A stretch of 64,000 bases of DNA from Triglochin maritima (lineage: Eukaryota; Streptophyta; Magnoliopsida; Alismatales; Juncaginaceae), in contig OY821770.1 of the NCBI GenBank assembly GCA_963682175.1, positions 15,592,501 to 15,656,500 of the forward strand, in the 5' to 3' direction. The stretch's first letter is position 1. Each line of letters starts with the position of its first letter. Below, piece after piece: positions 1-10,614 of the stretch. Made by a program: the position numbers and the translations under genes. The notes beneath the pieces are model-generated. The model searched no databases, was not told where the DNA came from, and worked only from the letters and a program-made list of their open reading frames with translations.

Positions 1-420
1 GGACATATCACGTTGGCTTTTAACCTAAACTCCAACGTGGTATGACTTATTATTAATAAACAAAACATCGCAAAGAATTCCCATAAATGGGCATAACACG
101 TCGGATTTTAACCTAAATTCTGACATGGTATGACTTATTATTAAGAAATCGTAAGACGCAAAAAAATCTATTAAAAAGGACATATCGCGTCAGATTTTAA
201 CCGAAAATATGACGTGGCATGGCTTATTATTAAGAAACGGAATGTCGATAAAAAATCTAATATAAAGGACATATCACATCGGATTTTCACGTAAATTCTA
301 ACATGGTATGACTTATTATTAAGAAACAAAGCGTCATAATAAAAATACAATAAAAAGGACATATCATGTCGGACTTTGAATTTAAAGCCGACGTGGTATG
401 TCCTATTATTAAAAAACATT
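1..420. repeat. Tandem array of palindromic ~89-bp units (left arm)
   Basis: Five units start near 1, 88, 178, 267 and 357, spaced 87 to 90 bp. Each has two inverted arms, roughly GGACATATCACGTCGG and CCGACGTGGTATGTCC, around an AT-rich centre, so each could form a hairpin. Two related units recur at 5079-5235. Paired arrays of this kind are typical of the subterminal regions of plant CACTA elements. I infer an outer element that starts left of the window and contains the CACTA at 761-4645. No coding sequence is visible. Confidence 0.75.
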
Positions 421-760
421 TTTGGTGGGTATTTGTAGTTGTTATGACAAAATAGAACATTTTATTACGGGGTCTATAAAATTGAAGGTTGTAGCATTTT
501 CCATTTGTATTTTCTAAACCCTAAACCATATTTCCAGTTCTAGTTTAGTTCATTTTAGGGTCCGATTGTTTTGCAAGAAGTGGGTGTGGAAGCGGGCGAA
601 GTGTGTTCCGGATGTATTTTTTCCTATTAATGTAGATGGATTTTTTCTCATTGTTGAACATGAATAATGCTTGAACTATTTAGGGTATTTGAGAAATTCT
701 TCTTTATTGCGGACTTGGAAAGTTTTCAAGGTTGGAATCATTTCCCTCCATTTATCTTCT
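421..760. other. Left flank of the CACTA element, no gene seen
   Basis: AT-rich sequence without a convincing reading frame. Positions about 640-757 are partly repeated on the far side of the CACTA element at about 4668-4795. Both copies share the block AATGCTTGAACT followed by TTTAGGGT. Confidence 0.5.
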
Positions 761-774
761 CACTAGTGCAGAAT

Positions 775-1075
775 AGAGAATAGTCGTCGCCCAATAGACG
801 TCAGTCGCCCATATAGCCGACGTCTATAGGTATAGACGTCGATAGACGTCGGCTATAAATACAACTGACGTCTTTGGGGTCCTCTAGACGTCGGTTGTTT
901 GAATAATCATTTCAATCGACGTCTATACCCCTGACGTTTATTCTCCACGCCTATAGACATCGACCTATAGACGTCGGTCAGAGCTTATAGCTGACGTCTA
1001 TGCCCCGATACATATAGACGTTGGGGTATAGACGTTGGTTGTAAACGTCCACCGACGTCTATGGGCCTTATATGA
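775..1075. repeat. CACTA left subterminal array of AGACGTCGG motifs
   Basis: More than a dozen copies of TAGACGTCGG or its reverse complement, in both orientations and irregularly spaced. The matching array lies at 4323-4615. In En/Spm elements such arrays bind the transposon-encoded DNA-binding protein; here that role is inferred from position. Confidence 0.75.
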
Positions 1076-1804
1076 AAGAGCAACCATTTTATTTTACCCT
1101 TTATTTGACAAAACCTTCACCCGACAAAACCCTTGCCCCCTTGCGACCAATCTCTGACCAAACCGCAACGACCTCCTTTGCCACGTAGCAACCTCCTCCG
1201 CCATGATAGTTGGGCCCTCAACAGCCATGACCACCCCACCACAGTCGTGTCGTCCTTGACAGCCCGGACCTCCGCGTCTGCGTCGTCGACAGCTGCGACC
1301 TGCTGATTCGTGTTTAACTTGGTTTATGACCCATTTTGTTGTGTTTTTGTTGTCTTTTGGTTTGATTTGATGAATTGGTTTGATGAGAAGACGTGGATGG
1401 ATTTGGGGATGACTCATGTTGTGATTTTTTTGTTTTCTAGGTTTTTTGGGTTGGTTTACTGAATGGATGGATTTGGGGATGACCCATTTTGCAGTTTTTG
1501 GTTTCTTAGGTTTATTTGATGGGAAATTGATGATTTATGGAACGATAGATGAATGAATTTTGATTTGAGTTTGTTGTCTTTTTTTGTTGTGTTGATTTAC
1601 TGAATGGAAGAAGGATTTGAGGGCCATTGGTTGAGAGTACCAGGACAGAAATCCATGCGATTTCTATAACTTTATCACTCCAAATACATGGAATCAATTC
1701 AGAAAATCAAGACAAACCCTGAAATGTCAGGTAATTGTGTTTAATTTAAAATATGAACTTATTAAGTTATTGTTTTAAATGATAATCTAATAAAATTGGT
1801 TTTA

Positions 1805-4024
1805 GGCCCTCTGAGAAAAAACCCAGGAGCATAGATCTTCTAACAAGTATCTCCATCGTATGTCAATCGGTATACCGAAAATTAGAAGCACAAATGATGG
1901 CTGAAAAAATGGCCCAGAAGAAACAAGAGGCAATTGACTCCAGTATGTGAGAGGAGCAAGCAATCAACTTGTCTCCTCCTTCCCCCGTCCGTCAATGTGA
2001 TTCTTGGAAGAGAGCGAGTGTAAACATCAAAGGAGAGTACCTCACAGACGAGGTGTAAACTGTCAGCTCGAAGATAGTAAGTTGTATCACTTGTATATGT
2101 TATTAAATCACATTCAGTAATTTTATATTTTTCAATTGTTTGTAACAATTTTCTTTAAACTTTAGGACTCTCTGAAGTTGAGAGAATTCGAAGGTGAATT
2201 TGTTTCAGATGGTCAGAATGATATCCTACGCGAAGCCTTGGGAACTGACGAACATCCCGGTTATGTACGGGGAGTAGGGAGTAGGGTTGGAGTGCGATAA
2301 TATTATGGAAAGACTAATCATTCAAGTTCGTCGACAGTTCATCCCAAATGCGAGCAACAAATTTTAGATTTGCAAAATAAATTGAAACTTGTTATAGAGA
2401 GATTGGATCGCGATTTGCGTACTTCTCCTACCCGCCGTAGGACCGCTTCTTCCCCAGTTACCACTCGTCCGGTGCAGCCAGTGGTCAATCCCGACCGACA
2501 ATCTGATTTCGTGGCTCATTCTCGAGAATTGGCCCTCGTAGGTGGTCCCTCGTTTGGTAAATTTGAGGATGGATCTAGATGTTGTCTATTTGTCGAAGAC
2601 CTGATCAAAGATTAGTGGGACACGACAAAGTTTATAACACCTCTTCAAAGTGGTGGAAGAGGGAGAAGTGAAGGTTGCAGTGGGGAGTTGCTTAAATGCT
2701 GGTTCTCTAGTGCCAATTCCGGAAGAAGAAGAAGTTATTACCCTCATTAATCCTATCAGTGGGTTCCTGAAATGGCACCGTCATTCAGTAGAGCTAAATG
2801 ACACACATGAGGTATACTTTAATTTTGAAAACCAATAAATTTCAATTTTGTTAATATTTGTATTTCTAACTTTTGTATATATATCAGTAAGGTTTCAAGC
2901 CCCCATAGCAAAGGGTCAAACAGCTAACCTCCGATCAACATTAATTTGCTACCAAATAGGTGCAAAATGTTATATCAATTAATAGTAGTTAGGAGATCAC
3001 AGGCCTTAACTACATTGCCAAAGAGGATGTTATGCAGTTCTTGGTGATGGACTCATTGTGCATCATGATTATCGACATGCAAGTGAAGTAAGTGTTTTCT
3101 TGTGTATAAGATAAAATGTATTGAATAATTTTATCGTAATTATAATAGAATGTAATTTTTACTCTTCTAGACACCTTTATGATGTCATAAGGTCAGTCTT
3201 TCCCGATGATCAATTATTTGGATTTGTGAGTCCATCTACTTTTATATACGGGAATGACAATAAATTGGGTGAGCTTGGGCTTCTCATTAAAGAACAAGGA
3301 AAAAGATATTATCTGCTTCCTTATCATGAGAGGTAAATTTGTTAATTCAAAGTAATTGGAATTTGATTTTGTAATAAACTTCTATTTATATATATATATA
3401 AACAGAGTTCATTGGATTCTTGTCGTTCTATGCCTCGAAACTAATTCGGCATATTGGTTTGATCCTTTGGGGCCGACTAAACCAAAGGAGTCCATAAAGA
3501 ATTTTGTAAATCTGTAAGTTCGTTTTAATCATCGTATTTGTAATTCGTGTATTTTTATTAGTATTAAAATTCTTCATATTGAATAACTTGTACTTCTCAG
3601 GACAATGAAGGTTTACAAAGTGTTAGGTGGAAAAGGAAAAACAAGAAATGTGGGAGTAACATGGTGGAATGGGATTAAGTACTTTCTCCCATTTTGTTAA
3701 TTATGTTAAGTAATGGAACATCTATTTAGTGAATTTATATCTTTGTAGTACAACAAGCAGACTGGTAATACGAAATGTGGTTACTACGTTATGAGATGCA
3801 AGGAGGAAATCATCGAAATTGTACCTCAAAATGTAGCCTTATCTGATGTAATATATATCATTTTCAATTGTATAACTATAGTTTCATTATTTAAATATTA
3901 ATATTTTGTACTTGTATTTTTATAGGTCTTCCAAAAGAATAGTGATCCCTACTCGCAAAAGGAGCTCGATGATACTCGCGAGCGATGGGCTGGCTATTTT
4001 ATTACCAACATGTTAAGGAACTAA
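1805..4024 (+). pseudogene. En/Spm-type transposase (Transposase_24-like) plus Ulp1/C48 protease domain
   Basis: The gene is broken into several exons. The 5' part (about 1960-2270) translates to a segment with SWKRASVNIKGEYL followed by EHPGYVRGVGSRVGV, the pattern of the plant Ptta/En/Spm transposase family. An in-frame TAA follows at about 2296. Next comes a short coiled-coil-like stretch (CEQQILDLQNKLKL, about 2350-2395). Exons at about 3180-3515, 3600-3680 and 3750-3850 encode a C48 cysteine protease fold: VHWILVVLCLE, then YWFDPLGPTKP, then a Cys motif TKCGYYVMRC. The last exon (about 3927-4024) ends ERWAGYFITNMLRN and stop. The catalytic His (HW), Asp (FDPLG) and Cys (CGYYV) remain visible. 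Such fusions are known in plant CACTA elements. The premature stop makes this copy non-functional. Exon borders are approximate. Confidence 0.7.
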
Positions 4025-4322
4025 TAAGTTCTTATATCATGAACACATTCTTTTTAATTAAATATGTAATTTTATTTAACATGTATCTTTGTATTACCAA
4101 CATACAATTTGTTCTTTAATATAATCAAACATCTTTGTGAATGAATGTCAAGTGTTTGTGTATGTATGCTTGTGGATGAATGATTGTGTTTGTGTATGCT
4201 CATTGGATGAATGTCTATTTGTGGATGAATGTGTTATGCAAGATGATTGTTTTTCTGGTGCATGATGAATGTGTTTGTTATGTAGGAAACTATGATTGTT
4301 CCATTTAGTTTTTTAATCTGAT

Positions 4323-4615
4323 AAGGGTATAGATGTCGGTTATTAGGTAAATGAGACGCATATTCCTTAATTCGAAGGATATAGACGTTAGTTGTAACGT
4401 AACACCGATGTCTATTCTTTAGGACTAGACGTCGGTCATATGTTCCAACTGGCGTCTATTTGTTAGGAATAGACGTCAGTTGTTAGCTTACGACCGATGT
4501 CTATTTGTTAGGAATAAATGTTGACCGTTGAGTGACCGACGTCTATGTATATACGAAACATAAAATAGACATCGGGTTAGGGAAGCCATATATCTGACGT
4601 ATAGAAGTTGTATAT
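4323..4615. repeat. CACTA right subterminal array of AGACGTCGG motifs
   Basis: Repeated TAGACGTCGGT and ACCGACGTCTA motifs in both orientations, matching the left array at 775-1075 and ending about 30 bp before the right terminus. Confidence 0.75.
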
Positions 4616-4667
4616 CCAACATATATTCACTTTTCTGAACTAGTCTTAATTATTTTCCTATTTTGTA

Positions 4668-5078
4668 GATGATAATTTCTTCATTTTTTGAACAAGAATA
4701 ATGCTTGAACTGTTTAGGGTGTTTGTGAAATGAACATTTTTTGTGGACTTGGAAGGTTTTCAAGATTTGAACATTTTTTTTCCCATTTTTCGTTTTTAAT
4801 TTTTTCATATTTTTGTAAAGCAACAAGAAGCAATGTCAAATCTTGTTCTCAGTTAGTGCTTGAACTATTTAGGGTATTTGCTACATGCTTTATATTTGTT
4901 ATTTGTTATCAATTATTAGATTTGTTTGTATTTTCTTCTGGTATGAGGTTGATCCATTTATTGTACTTTCCAAAATTTGTTTGTAATTGTTGGTTAATGA
5001 ACTTAGTTCCTAGAAGTCCACTTCTATAGTTCTATCAACTTCCTACAAACCAATCAAACCCTAAAAAGCCAATAGAAA
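4668..5078. other. Right flank with a partial copy of the left-flank sequence
   Basis: Positions about 4668-4795 are a diverged direct copy of about 640-757 on the other side of the CACTA element. A third short copy of the GCTTGAACTATTTAGGGT block lies at about 4857. No gene seen. Confidence 0.55.
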
Positions 5079-5235
5079 GGACATCTCACGTCGGACTTTC
5101 AACTAAAAGAAGATGTTGTATGTCCTATTATTAAAAAAGAGTTTTCGGAACCCGTTCAACTAAGGTTGTACGACAATTAAGAAACAGAACGTTGACATCT
5201 CACGTCGGACAATTAAAATCCGACGTCGTATGTCT
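5079..5235. repeat. Palindromic units related to the array at 1-420 (right arm)
   Basis: Two units (about 5079-5130 and 5192-5232) have GGACATCTCACGTCGG and CCGACGTCGTATGTC arms like those at 1-420. Together the two arrays bracket the CACTA element and suggest the subterminal regions of an older outer element. Confidence 0.65.
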
Positions 5236-5240
5236 TTTTT

Positions 5241-5791
5241 ATTAGATTATTTGCAACGTTCTATTTTATTTTTAGTTTCTCATAGCACTCCCTACAATTG
5301 GAAAAGAAGTTGCATCACATTCATTTTCAATTGTGCCATAGCATATGTAATGTACAACATTAAATGTAACAATAGTAAATGTAGAACCACAGTTGTATTA
5401 ACAACAAATGTCATGTACATTGTACAACAACAAATTTTGTCATTCACCTGAAGAAAAACAAAAAAAATAAAGTTAATGCAAACAAAATTGTAATAGTAAG
5501 TTCATAAACATAATAAACTCATAAGATTTTAGCATAAACTCATAAAATACTAACTTAATCTTTATGATTTTCTTTTTCGTTTTTATATGATAGGATCTTC
5601 GATCCATATTCCTTCACGATGATGCTATATTGTGAATTTGAATGCCCTTGAGTTACCAAATATTTTTTTAATTATCAAGTGCCCTATAATCCGACATTGT
5701 TGAGAATTGATCTTATTTACATGAGGTCAAGGGTTCAACACCTTCTATTCTCTCCCTAAGTGTTGCTCTACTGTGGGGGTGTGGTTATATA
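5241..5791. other. Non-coding AT-rich stretch
   Basis: No reading frame with recognisable similarity, no terminal repeat and no tandem array noticed. Confidence 0.4.
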
Positions 5792-6303
5792 TAGGGATGC
5801 AAATGGTTATCAAATATTCAAGATCCGATTCGAAAATTACAATTTGGTTGATACTTAGTAAAAAAGTTCTTACCGAATACAATTTGAAATTGAAATTGGT
5901 TTTTAAATTTTCACCGATTTCAATTCGGATACGAATTCCGATATAGGCCAAACCATATTCGAAAATACCAATGTTTGCATCAAATATATGTGGTGATTAA
6001 TATTACAATGATGAGTTAATAAAAAACTAAGTTATTCCTTTATAAATACAAACACAAAAGAATGAAAAACAAATTAGAATATAATTTTCATAATACATCT
6101 TTTCAAAATATTTCAGATTATACAATATATATAAAGAACGTTATAAGAATTTCAATAGTATCCGAATTCGAAATTTTTTCAAACTTGGATATGAAATTGG
6201 GTAAGTCATAAAAAATTCGGATTTGGTACTCTTATTTGGAATTCGATCAAACAAATTCGAATACAAGTTATATCTAATTCGAAAATATTCGTTTCCATCC
6301 CTA
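5792..6303. mobile_element. hAT-like MITE (512 bp)
   Basis: The left end is TAGGGATGCAAATGG and the right end is CGTTTCCATCCCTA, imperfect inverted repeats of the Ac/hAT type. The flanking 8 bp are GTTATATA (5784-5791) and GTTACATT (6304-6311), which match at 6 of 8 positions and look like an aged target duplication. Motifs such as GATTCGAAAAT recur in both orientations inside. No transposase is present. Confidence 0.6.
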
Positions 6304-6829
6304 GTTACATTCCTTATGATCACGGTTGAGACATAGGAAATATGGTTCGTAATCTTGGGAGCATACACCATGGTACAAATGACGTCGAACCACCTCCAGT
6401 TTAATTAGATCATACTCATATTGGGTGTTGTGAATTTCTTAATTATAAAAAAATCTTTTATTAATTAATTGCCTCCATGATAACAAAGTTACTTGTCAAC
6501 TTGTCAAGTATGACAAATTAATACAATTGATAATAGAAAATGTTGTTTCTAGATCAAAATGGGTATACATTGAAATCTAAAAATAAACCAAACATAAAAC
6601 AACTTACAAGTACTAAGCTGCAATATTCTTTTATCAAGGTGCACATTAAGATGGATAGCATTTCAAACCACAAAAGGAGAAACAAAGACAATGTTTCAAA
6701 ACATCATTTGACATCAATAGATAAATATAAGCTCAACAAAAAAAACACGCAATCGTATGGGTCAAGTAATGCAACACAAATATCTTAGATGATTATCTTC
6801 CATCTCTAAATACAATTTTATTTTCTTGT
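6304..6829. other. Non-coding AT-rich stretch
   Basis: Low-complexity A-rich sequence; the short open frames show no recognisable domain. Confidence 0.4.
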
Positions 6830-6955
6830 AAGTGGAAGGGGAGGATTTTGATCAGGTAACGAAGACTAGGACTAATTTGGGTGTTCAGGTGGGCGCGCCC
6901 TGGGAGGATTTTAACGGGAGGGCGCGCCCTGAGCGCCCGGGCGGGGGGCCACGTG

Positions 6956-6978
6956 CCCCCCCCCCCCCCCCCCCCCCC
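6956..6978. repeat. 23-nt C homopolymer
   Basis: An uninterrupted run of 23 C inside the GC-rich end of the Harbinger-like element, directly after GGGGGGCCACGTG. Confidence 0.95.
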
Positions 6979-7363
6979 AATTCGTCCAAATTTTATTTTT
7001 ATTTTTTATTTTTGTTTATTTTTTATTTTAAAGATAAAAATTATTTATATATAATTAGGATAATATATTAATTAGGTAAATTGAATTAAATTAATTAGGT
7101 ATTGAAAAATAATTGAAAAAATATTTTATGATTAATTAACTTTTTTTTGACTTATTTAGATAAAAATAAAATTAAAAAAAATCATAAACAAATTAAGAAA
7201 TAGTAGTACAATACTCATACATTTCGGAAACAAAATACAATACAAATACAGAATACGAAATACAACAGAAATAAGGAAAGGAAAGAAAATCATCCTACGG
7301 ATACAGAATTTAAACTACCAGAATATTGATAAACTACCACAGACATATTGTAAACATAAGCAC

Positions 7364-7999
7364 CTACAGATATCCTTGTGCTTTAGCCCACTCCTTGAGT
7401 TCAGCAAGTATTTCTTTATCGAATTCGTCCTTGTTTTCCTTCTTCATTAGAGCGAAGAGGACATCAAGTTTCTTGTTGTTCAGTTCCCTAATTGGAAATT
7501 CACCTCAGCTTCAATGCGTTTCCTCTCCATCCGTTCTTCGTAACGCAAATATTTTTTCTCTTTCACTTTTGCGCTATATTCAATTTATTTCCTCCAGTCG
7601 TTGATCCTCTTGTGCGGACAACGATTTTTGCGACCTCATCGTCGTGGTTTTGCGTGTTCCCTCGGTCGCGGTTTCGTCATTCACATCAGTTGTATAGCGG
7701 CTTGCATTTCCACTACTTTCGTCACTTAGGAGGCGAGTATACATACCCATTGGGAATTGGGTTTGCCCTTCTTCCTGAGTTGGCGGTTGGTATTGATTGT
7801 GTGGGTAGAACCCTGGGTGTGGTAAAAATTGGCTTTGGTGGGACGGGTGGAATCCTGGTTGTGTGGTAAATTGGCTTTGGTATAACGGGTGGAATCCTGG
7901 TTGTGGAACATTTTGGTAAGGGAAAAAGTGTTGACTTGGGGGTGGACGACGTGGAAATCGTCGGTAATCTGGTGAACCATTGCCTTCTGAAGATGACAT
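7364..7999 (-). pseudogene. Harbinger ORF1-type (Myb/NAM-associated C-terminal) protein, internally deleted
   Basis: The start ATG is at 7999. The first ~120 residues are Pro/Gln/Phe-rich with repeats such as QPGFHP, followed by SAQEDQRLEE, which resembles the beginning of the SANT/Myb-like domain of plant Harbinger ORF1 proteins. A stop follows at 7580. Just beyond it, in shifted frames, lie KVKEKKYLRYEERMERKR and then LNNKKLDVLFALMKKENKDE .. WAKAQGYL and a stop at 7364. This charged C-terminal region is typical of proteins annotated as no apical meristem-associated C-terminal domain. The middle of the SANT region is missing, so I read this as an internally deleted relic. Family assignment rests on pattern only. 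Confidence 0.5.
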
Positions 8000-8099
8000 T
8001 GTGAGTAGAGAGTAGATGTGAGTAAAGAATTATGGTGGAAGAAGTAAGATTTGAATAGAGGTGAGTAGAGAATTAATGTGGTTGGGGTATATATATTGA

Positions 8100-8325
8100 A
8101 GTAGTCACGTGCGTACTGTAGGTCCTCGATCCAATCGTCTCGTCTTTTGTGAGTCACGCGCATACTGTAGCTTCTCAATGCCTGAGAAGTCCAAGCATCG
8201 ATCCAATCATCTCGTCTTTTGTGAGCCACGTGCATACTTGTAGGTCCTCGATGCCTGAGAAGTTCAAGCCTCGATCCAATCGTCTCTTCTTTTTTGAGTC
8301 ACGCGCATACTGTAGGTTTTAAATT
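8100..8325. repeat. Three diverged tandem copies of a ~75-bp unit
   Basis: Each unit contains GATCCAATCGTCTCGTCTTT, then GAGTCACGCGCATACTGTAG, partly separated by ATGCCTGAGAAGT. The array lies upstream of the minus-strand ORF1-type gene inside the Harbinger-like element. Confidence 0.7.
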
Positions 8326-8759
8326 TTAAATTTATTAATTTGTGGTTTTCTAAATTTTAATAATATTTTCGTATTTGTTAATTAAAAACGAATGAACTGT
8401 TGATATTAAATAATTACGATAATGATTATTAATATATTTTGTTGATTGTTGAAAGTGTTTTGGAGAGAAGAATAAAAATAATGACGTGACAACAAATACT
8501 GTAGCGTGACTGGGTGGATTGGGTAATGGTTAAGGATTTTGTAGGGGGGTTGGTTTGTGCTGACGTGGCAGAGAGAGAAGGTGACGTGGCTGAGAGAGAA
8601 AGCAGAGCGCCCGGGAACTACCCGGGCGCTGTTAAGGATGCTCTTAGTGTACACCCGTCTTGGAAAGGTCATTTGGATTGGGAAGACATGAAATTTGATT
8701 TCAAGAACTTGTCGCATTTCCGTGGAATTTACAAATTCCATTCACTCATCTTCCGAACA

Positions 8760-8840
8760 TGGTATTTCAAAATGATGCAATTTGAAATTCTAAGAAGTGT
8801 GAGATTCCATGTTTGAGAGACACGTCGAAACACACCCTAA
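8760..8840. mobile_element. Tourist-like MITE end
   Basis: The sequence GAAACACACCCTAA at the right edge is the reverse complement of the TTAGGGTGTGTTT end seen at 9007, the terminal form of Tourist/Harbinger MITEs. The left end could not be placed. Confidence 0.35.
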
Positions 8841-9006
8841 AAGAAATAGCCCACGATGAAGGCATAACAACACTTAGGTACTTAATTTCGACCACAAGTG
8901 CACGCTTGTCAATTAGTAACGACTGGTAAATAGGTGGTCAGCAAGGAATCAATGTCAAGGAACTATGCTACAAGGAAAAGTGATTGGAATAACAAAGAAA
9001 ATGAGT

Positions 9007-9230
9007 TTAGGGTGTGTTTGGATGCACTTTACTTTGAAATTTCACTTGAAGTGAGAATTTCAAAGTGTGGCATTTTAAAATTCCATGTTTGGTTGACATG
9101 GTATTAAGATTTGTGAAGTATCCGTGATATTTTGCAATTTCACTTCTATAATAAATTTATCGAAACCAAATCCTCTGTTGAGAGGTGGAATTTTTTAAAA
9201 AATTGGATGCATATTAAAGGTATGAATACA
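9007..9230. mobile_element. Tourist-like MITE, left end
   Basis: TTA (possible target site) is followed by GGGTGTGTTTGGATGC and repeated TGAAATTTCACTTGAAG-like palindromic sequence. The right end was not identified, so the boundary is approximate. Confidence 0.4.
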
Positions 9231-10614
9231 CAACATAATTGGATGCACAGTGCTAATTTACCAATATAATTGTCAATAATAATTTTTTCGGGACATTGGC
9301 ATCATGATCATTTACTCGATATTGTAAACAGTAGAGGAAACTTTATTGTTTGTTCCTTTTAGTAAGAAAAATACAAAAGAGTTAAACATTTTTTTGTTAA
9401 AGCGCATTTCTACAAAAGATAATACCCGTAACTTAAAAGAGAACGATATGAATATATGGAGTCCGTAAGTAGATAAGTACTTTAATCTACGCTAAATGAG
9501 TTGCATATGGTACCAAAAACATTAATATATACTCATCATTAACAAATTAAGAGATATGTATTTATAGTCATATATTCAAATGTGCACTTAAGTAGTTCAA
9601 CATCTAAAAGCACATGCCATATACGATGAACTAGATAAATAAATTATACCGTTTTTAAATTAAAACTATATTTAATAAAAAATCACATAATTTACTTCAT
9701 ACTAACGTATCCAGGCAAATTTATAATATCCCAAAAAATATAAATTCCAAAAATAAATAAGTTCGTTACATAGATGGAGAAATGTATATTAAATTGAATA
9801 TCTAATATTGAAAATTTGCAATGGAATCCCTTTAAACAGAAGAAATAACACAAGGATATTGAAATTATGTACAAGCTCCATTACATGTACGGTTGAGATG
9901 GTAAGAATTGGAGTTCTCCAATTTTACAACAATTGGTGAGGATGCCAGTCCATAGTTTCTCTGAACATCCAGCCCAGATCCACATATATAAGGAATTGAA
10001 TAATCAATAATAGAATCGAGTGATTTGGTTTTGTTAAGTAATGAGGAATGTGTTGTAAATTAGGATTAAGAAAGGTTGAGTCACTATAGCTTCTTATTGG
10101 TTCCATGCATTGATATGCCGATTCCTTTCTCCTTTCTAGCTCGCTCTCCCCCTCTTTCTCAATAGAAAGTCTAATAAGATCAATCTTCCACGTTAAGCGA
10201 ATAAAAAATTCATTTAATATATATTTCAAAAGTAAAAAGTATTTTGAGTGGCACATTTTTTCCTAAATGAAGAAGGTGAAACATGCAAATTGAAAATTCA
10301 TTTCAGTCCAAAGAAAGAAAGAAAAATCATTTTCACAGTGCTTCTCGAGACATAGGAAAGCGAATTAGTAGCATTTGCGTACCCAAGAATTTCAAACCAA
10401 ACATTATGACTGAAAAAATCAAACAAACAACAACAAAATGGAAAAGAAAGAATCCTCACAGCGGTGCGTACCATGGCCACCACAAGAATAAAGTCATGCC
10501 ACAACCCGAGACACACATAACAGTACATACAAAACAATACAACAACGAAAGTAGAATCGTAAAAAATCAGAGGATGCGGTTTTTCTTGCAAAATTAAAAA
10601 CAATCGTCCTTGAC
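9231..10614. other. Intergenic region downstream of the phosphate transporter
   Basis: AT-rich and without a recognisable gene. The last ~300 bp (10300-10614) would contain the 3' untranslated region of the minus-strand transporter; no clear polyadenylation signal stood out. Confidence 0.4.

Larger units (their letters stand above)
761..4645 (+). mobile_element. CACTA (En/Spm-like) DNA transposon, decayed
   Basis: The left end reads CACTAGTGCAGAATAGAGAA. The right end is its inverted counterpart, ending TTCTGAACTAGTC, with the last base changed from G to C. Just inside both ends lie many AGACGTCGG/CCGACGTCT repeats, the classic subterminal arrays of CACTA elements. The interior carries one decayed gene (about 1805-4024) with an En/Spm-type transposase domain and a Ulp1-like protease domain. 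I could not match a 3-bp target duplication (TCT on the left, TTA on the right), which suggests decay. No TNP2-type catalytic transposase is visible, so this copy is probably non-autonomous. Confidence 0.8.
6830..8646 (-). mobile_element. Harbinger-like (or related) element with broken ORF1-type gene
   Basis: The right edge carries a GC-rich palindrome (AGCGCCCGGG .. CCCGGGCGCT, about 8606-8631) followed by TTAAGGATGCTCTTA. The left edge (about 6890-6955) is a GC-rich block of GGCGCGCCC and GCGCCCGGGC followed by a 23-nt C run. AT-rich DNA and a minus-strand gene fragment of the ORF1 (Myb/NAM-associated) type lie between. A shorter relative with a similar left end is at 13590-14195. The TTA next to the right end would fit a Harbinger target site, but I could not define the left terminus, so the class is tentative. 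Confidence 0.4.

Noticed and set aside
7492..7869. Plus-strand frame of 125 codons
   Set aside because: Antisense to the Harbinger ORF1-type relic, whose repeats and ATG are on the minus strand.
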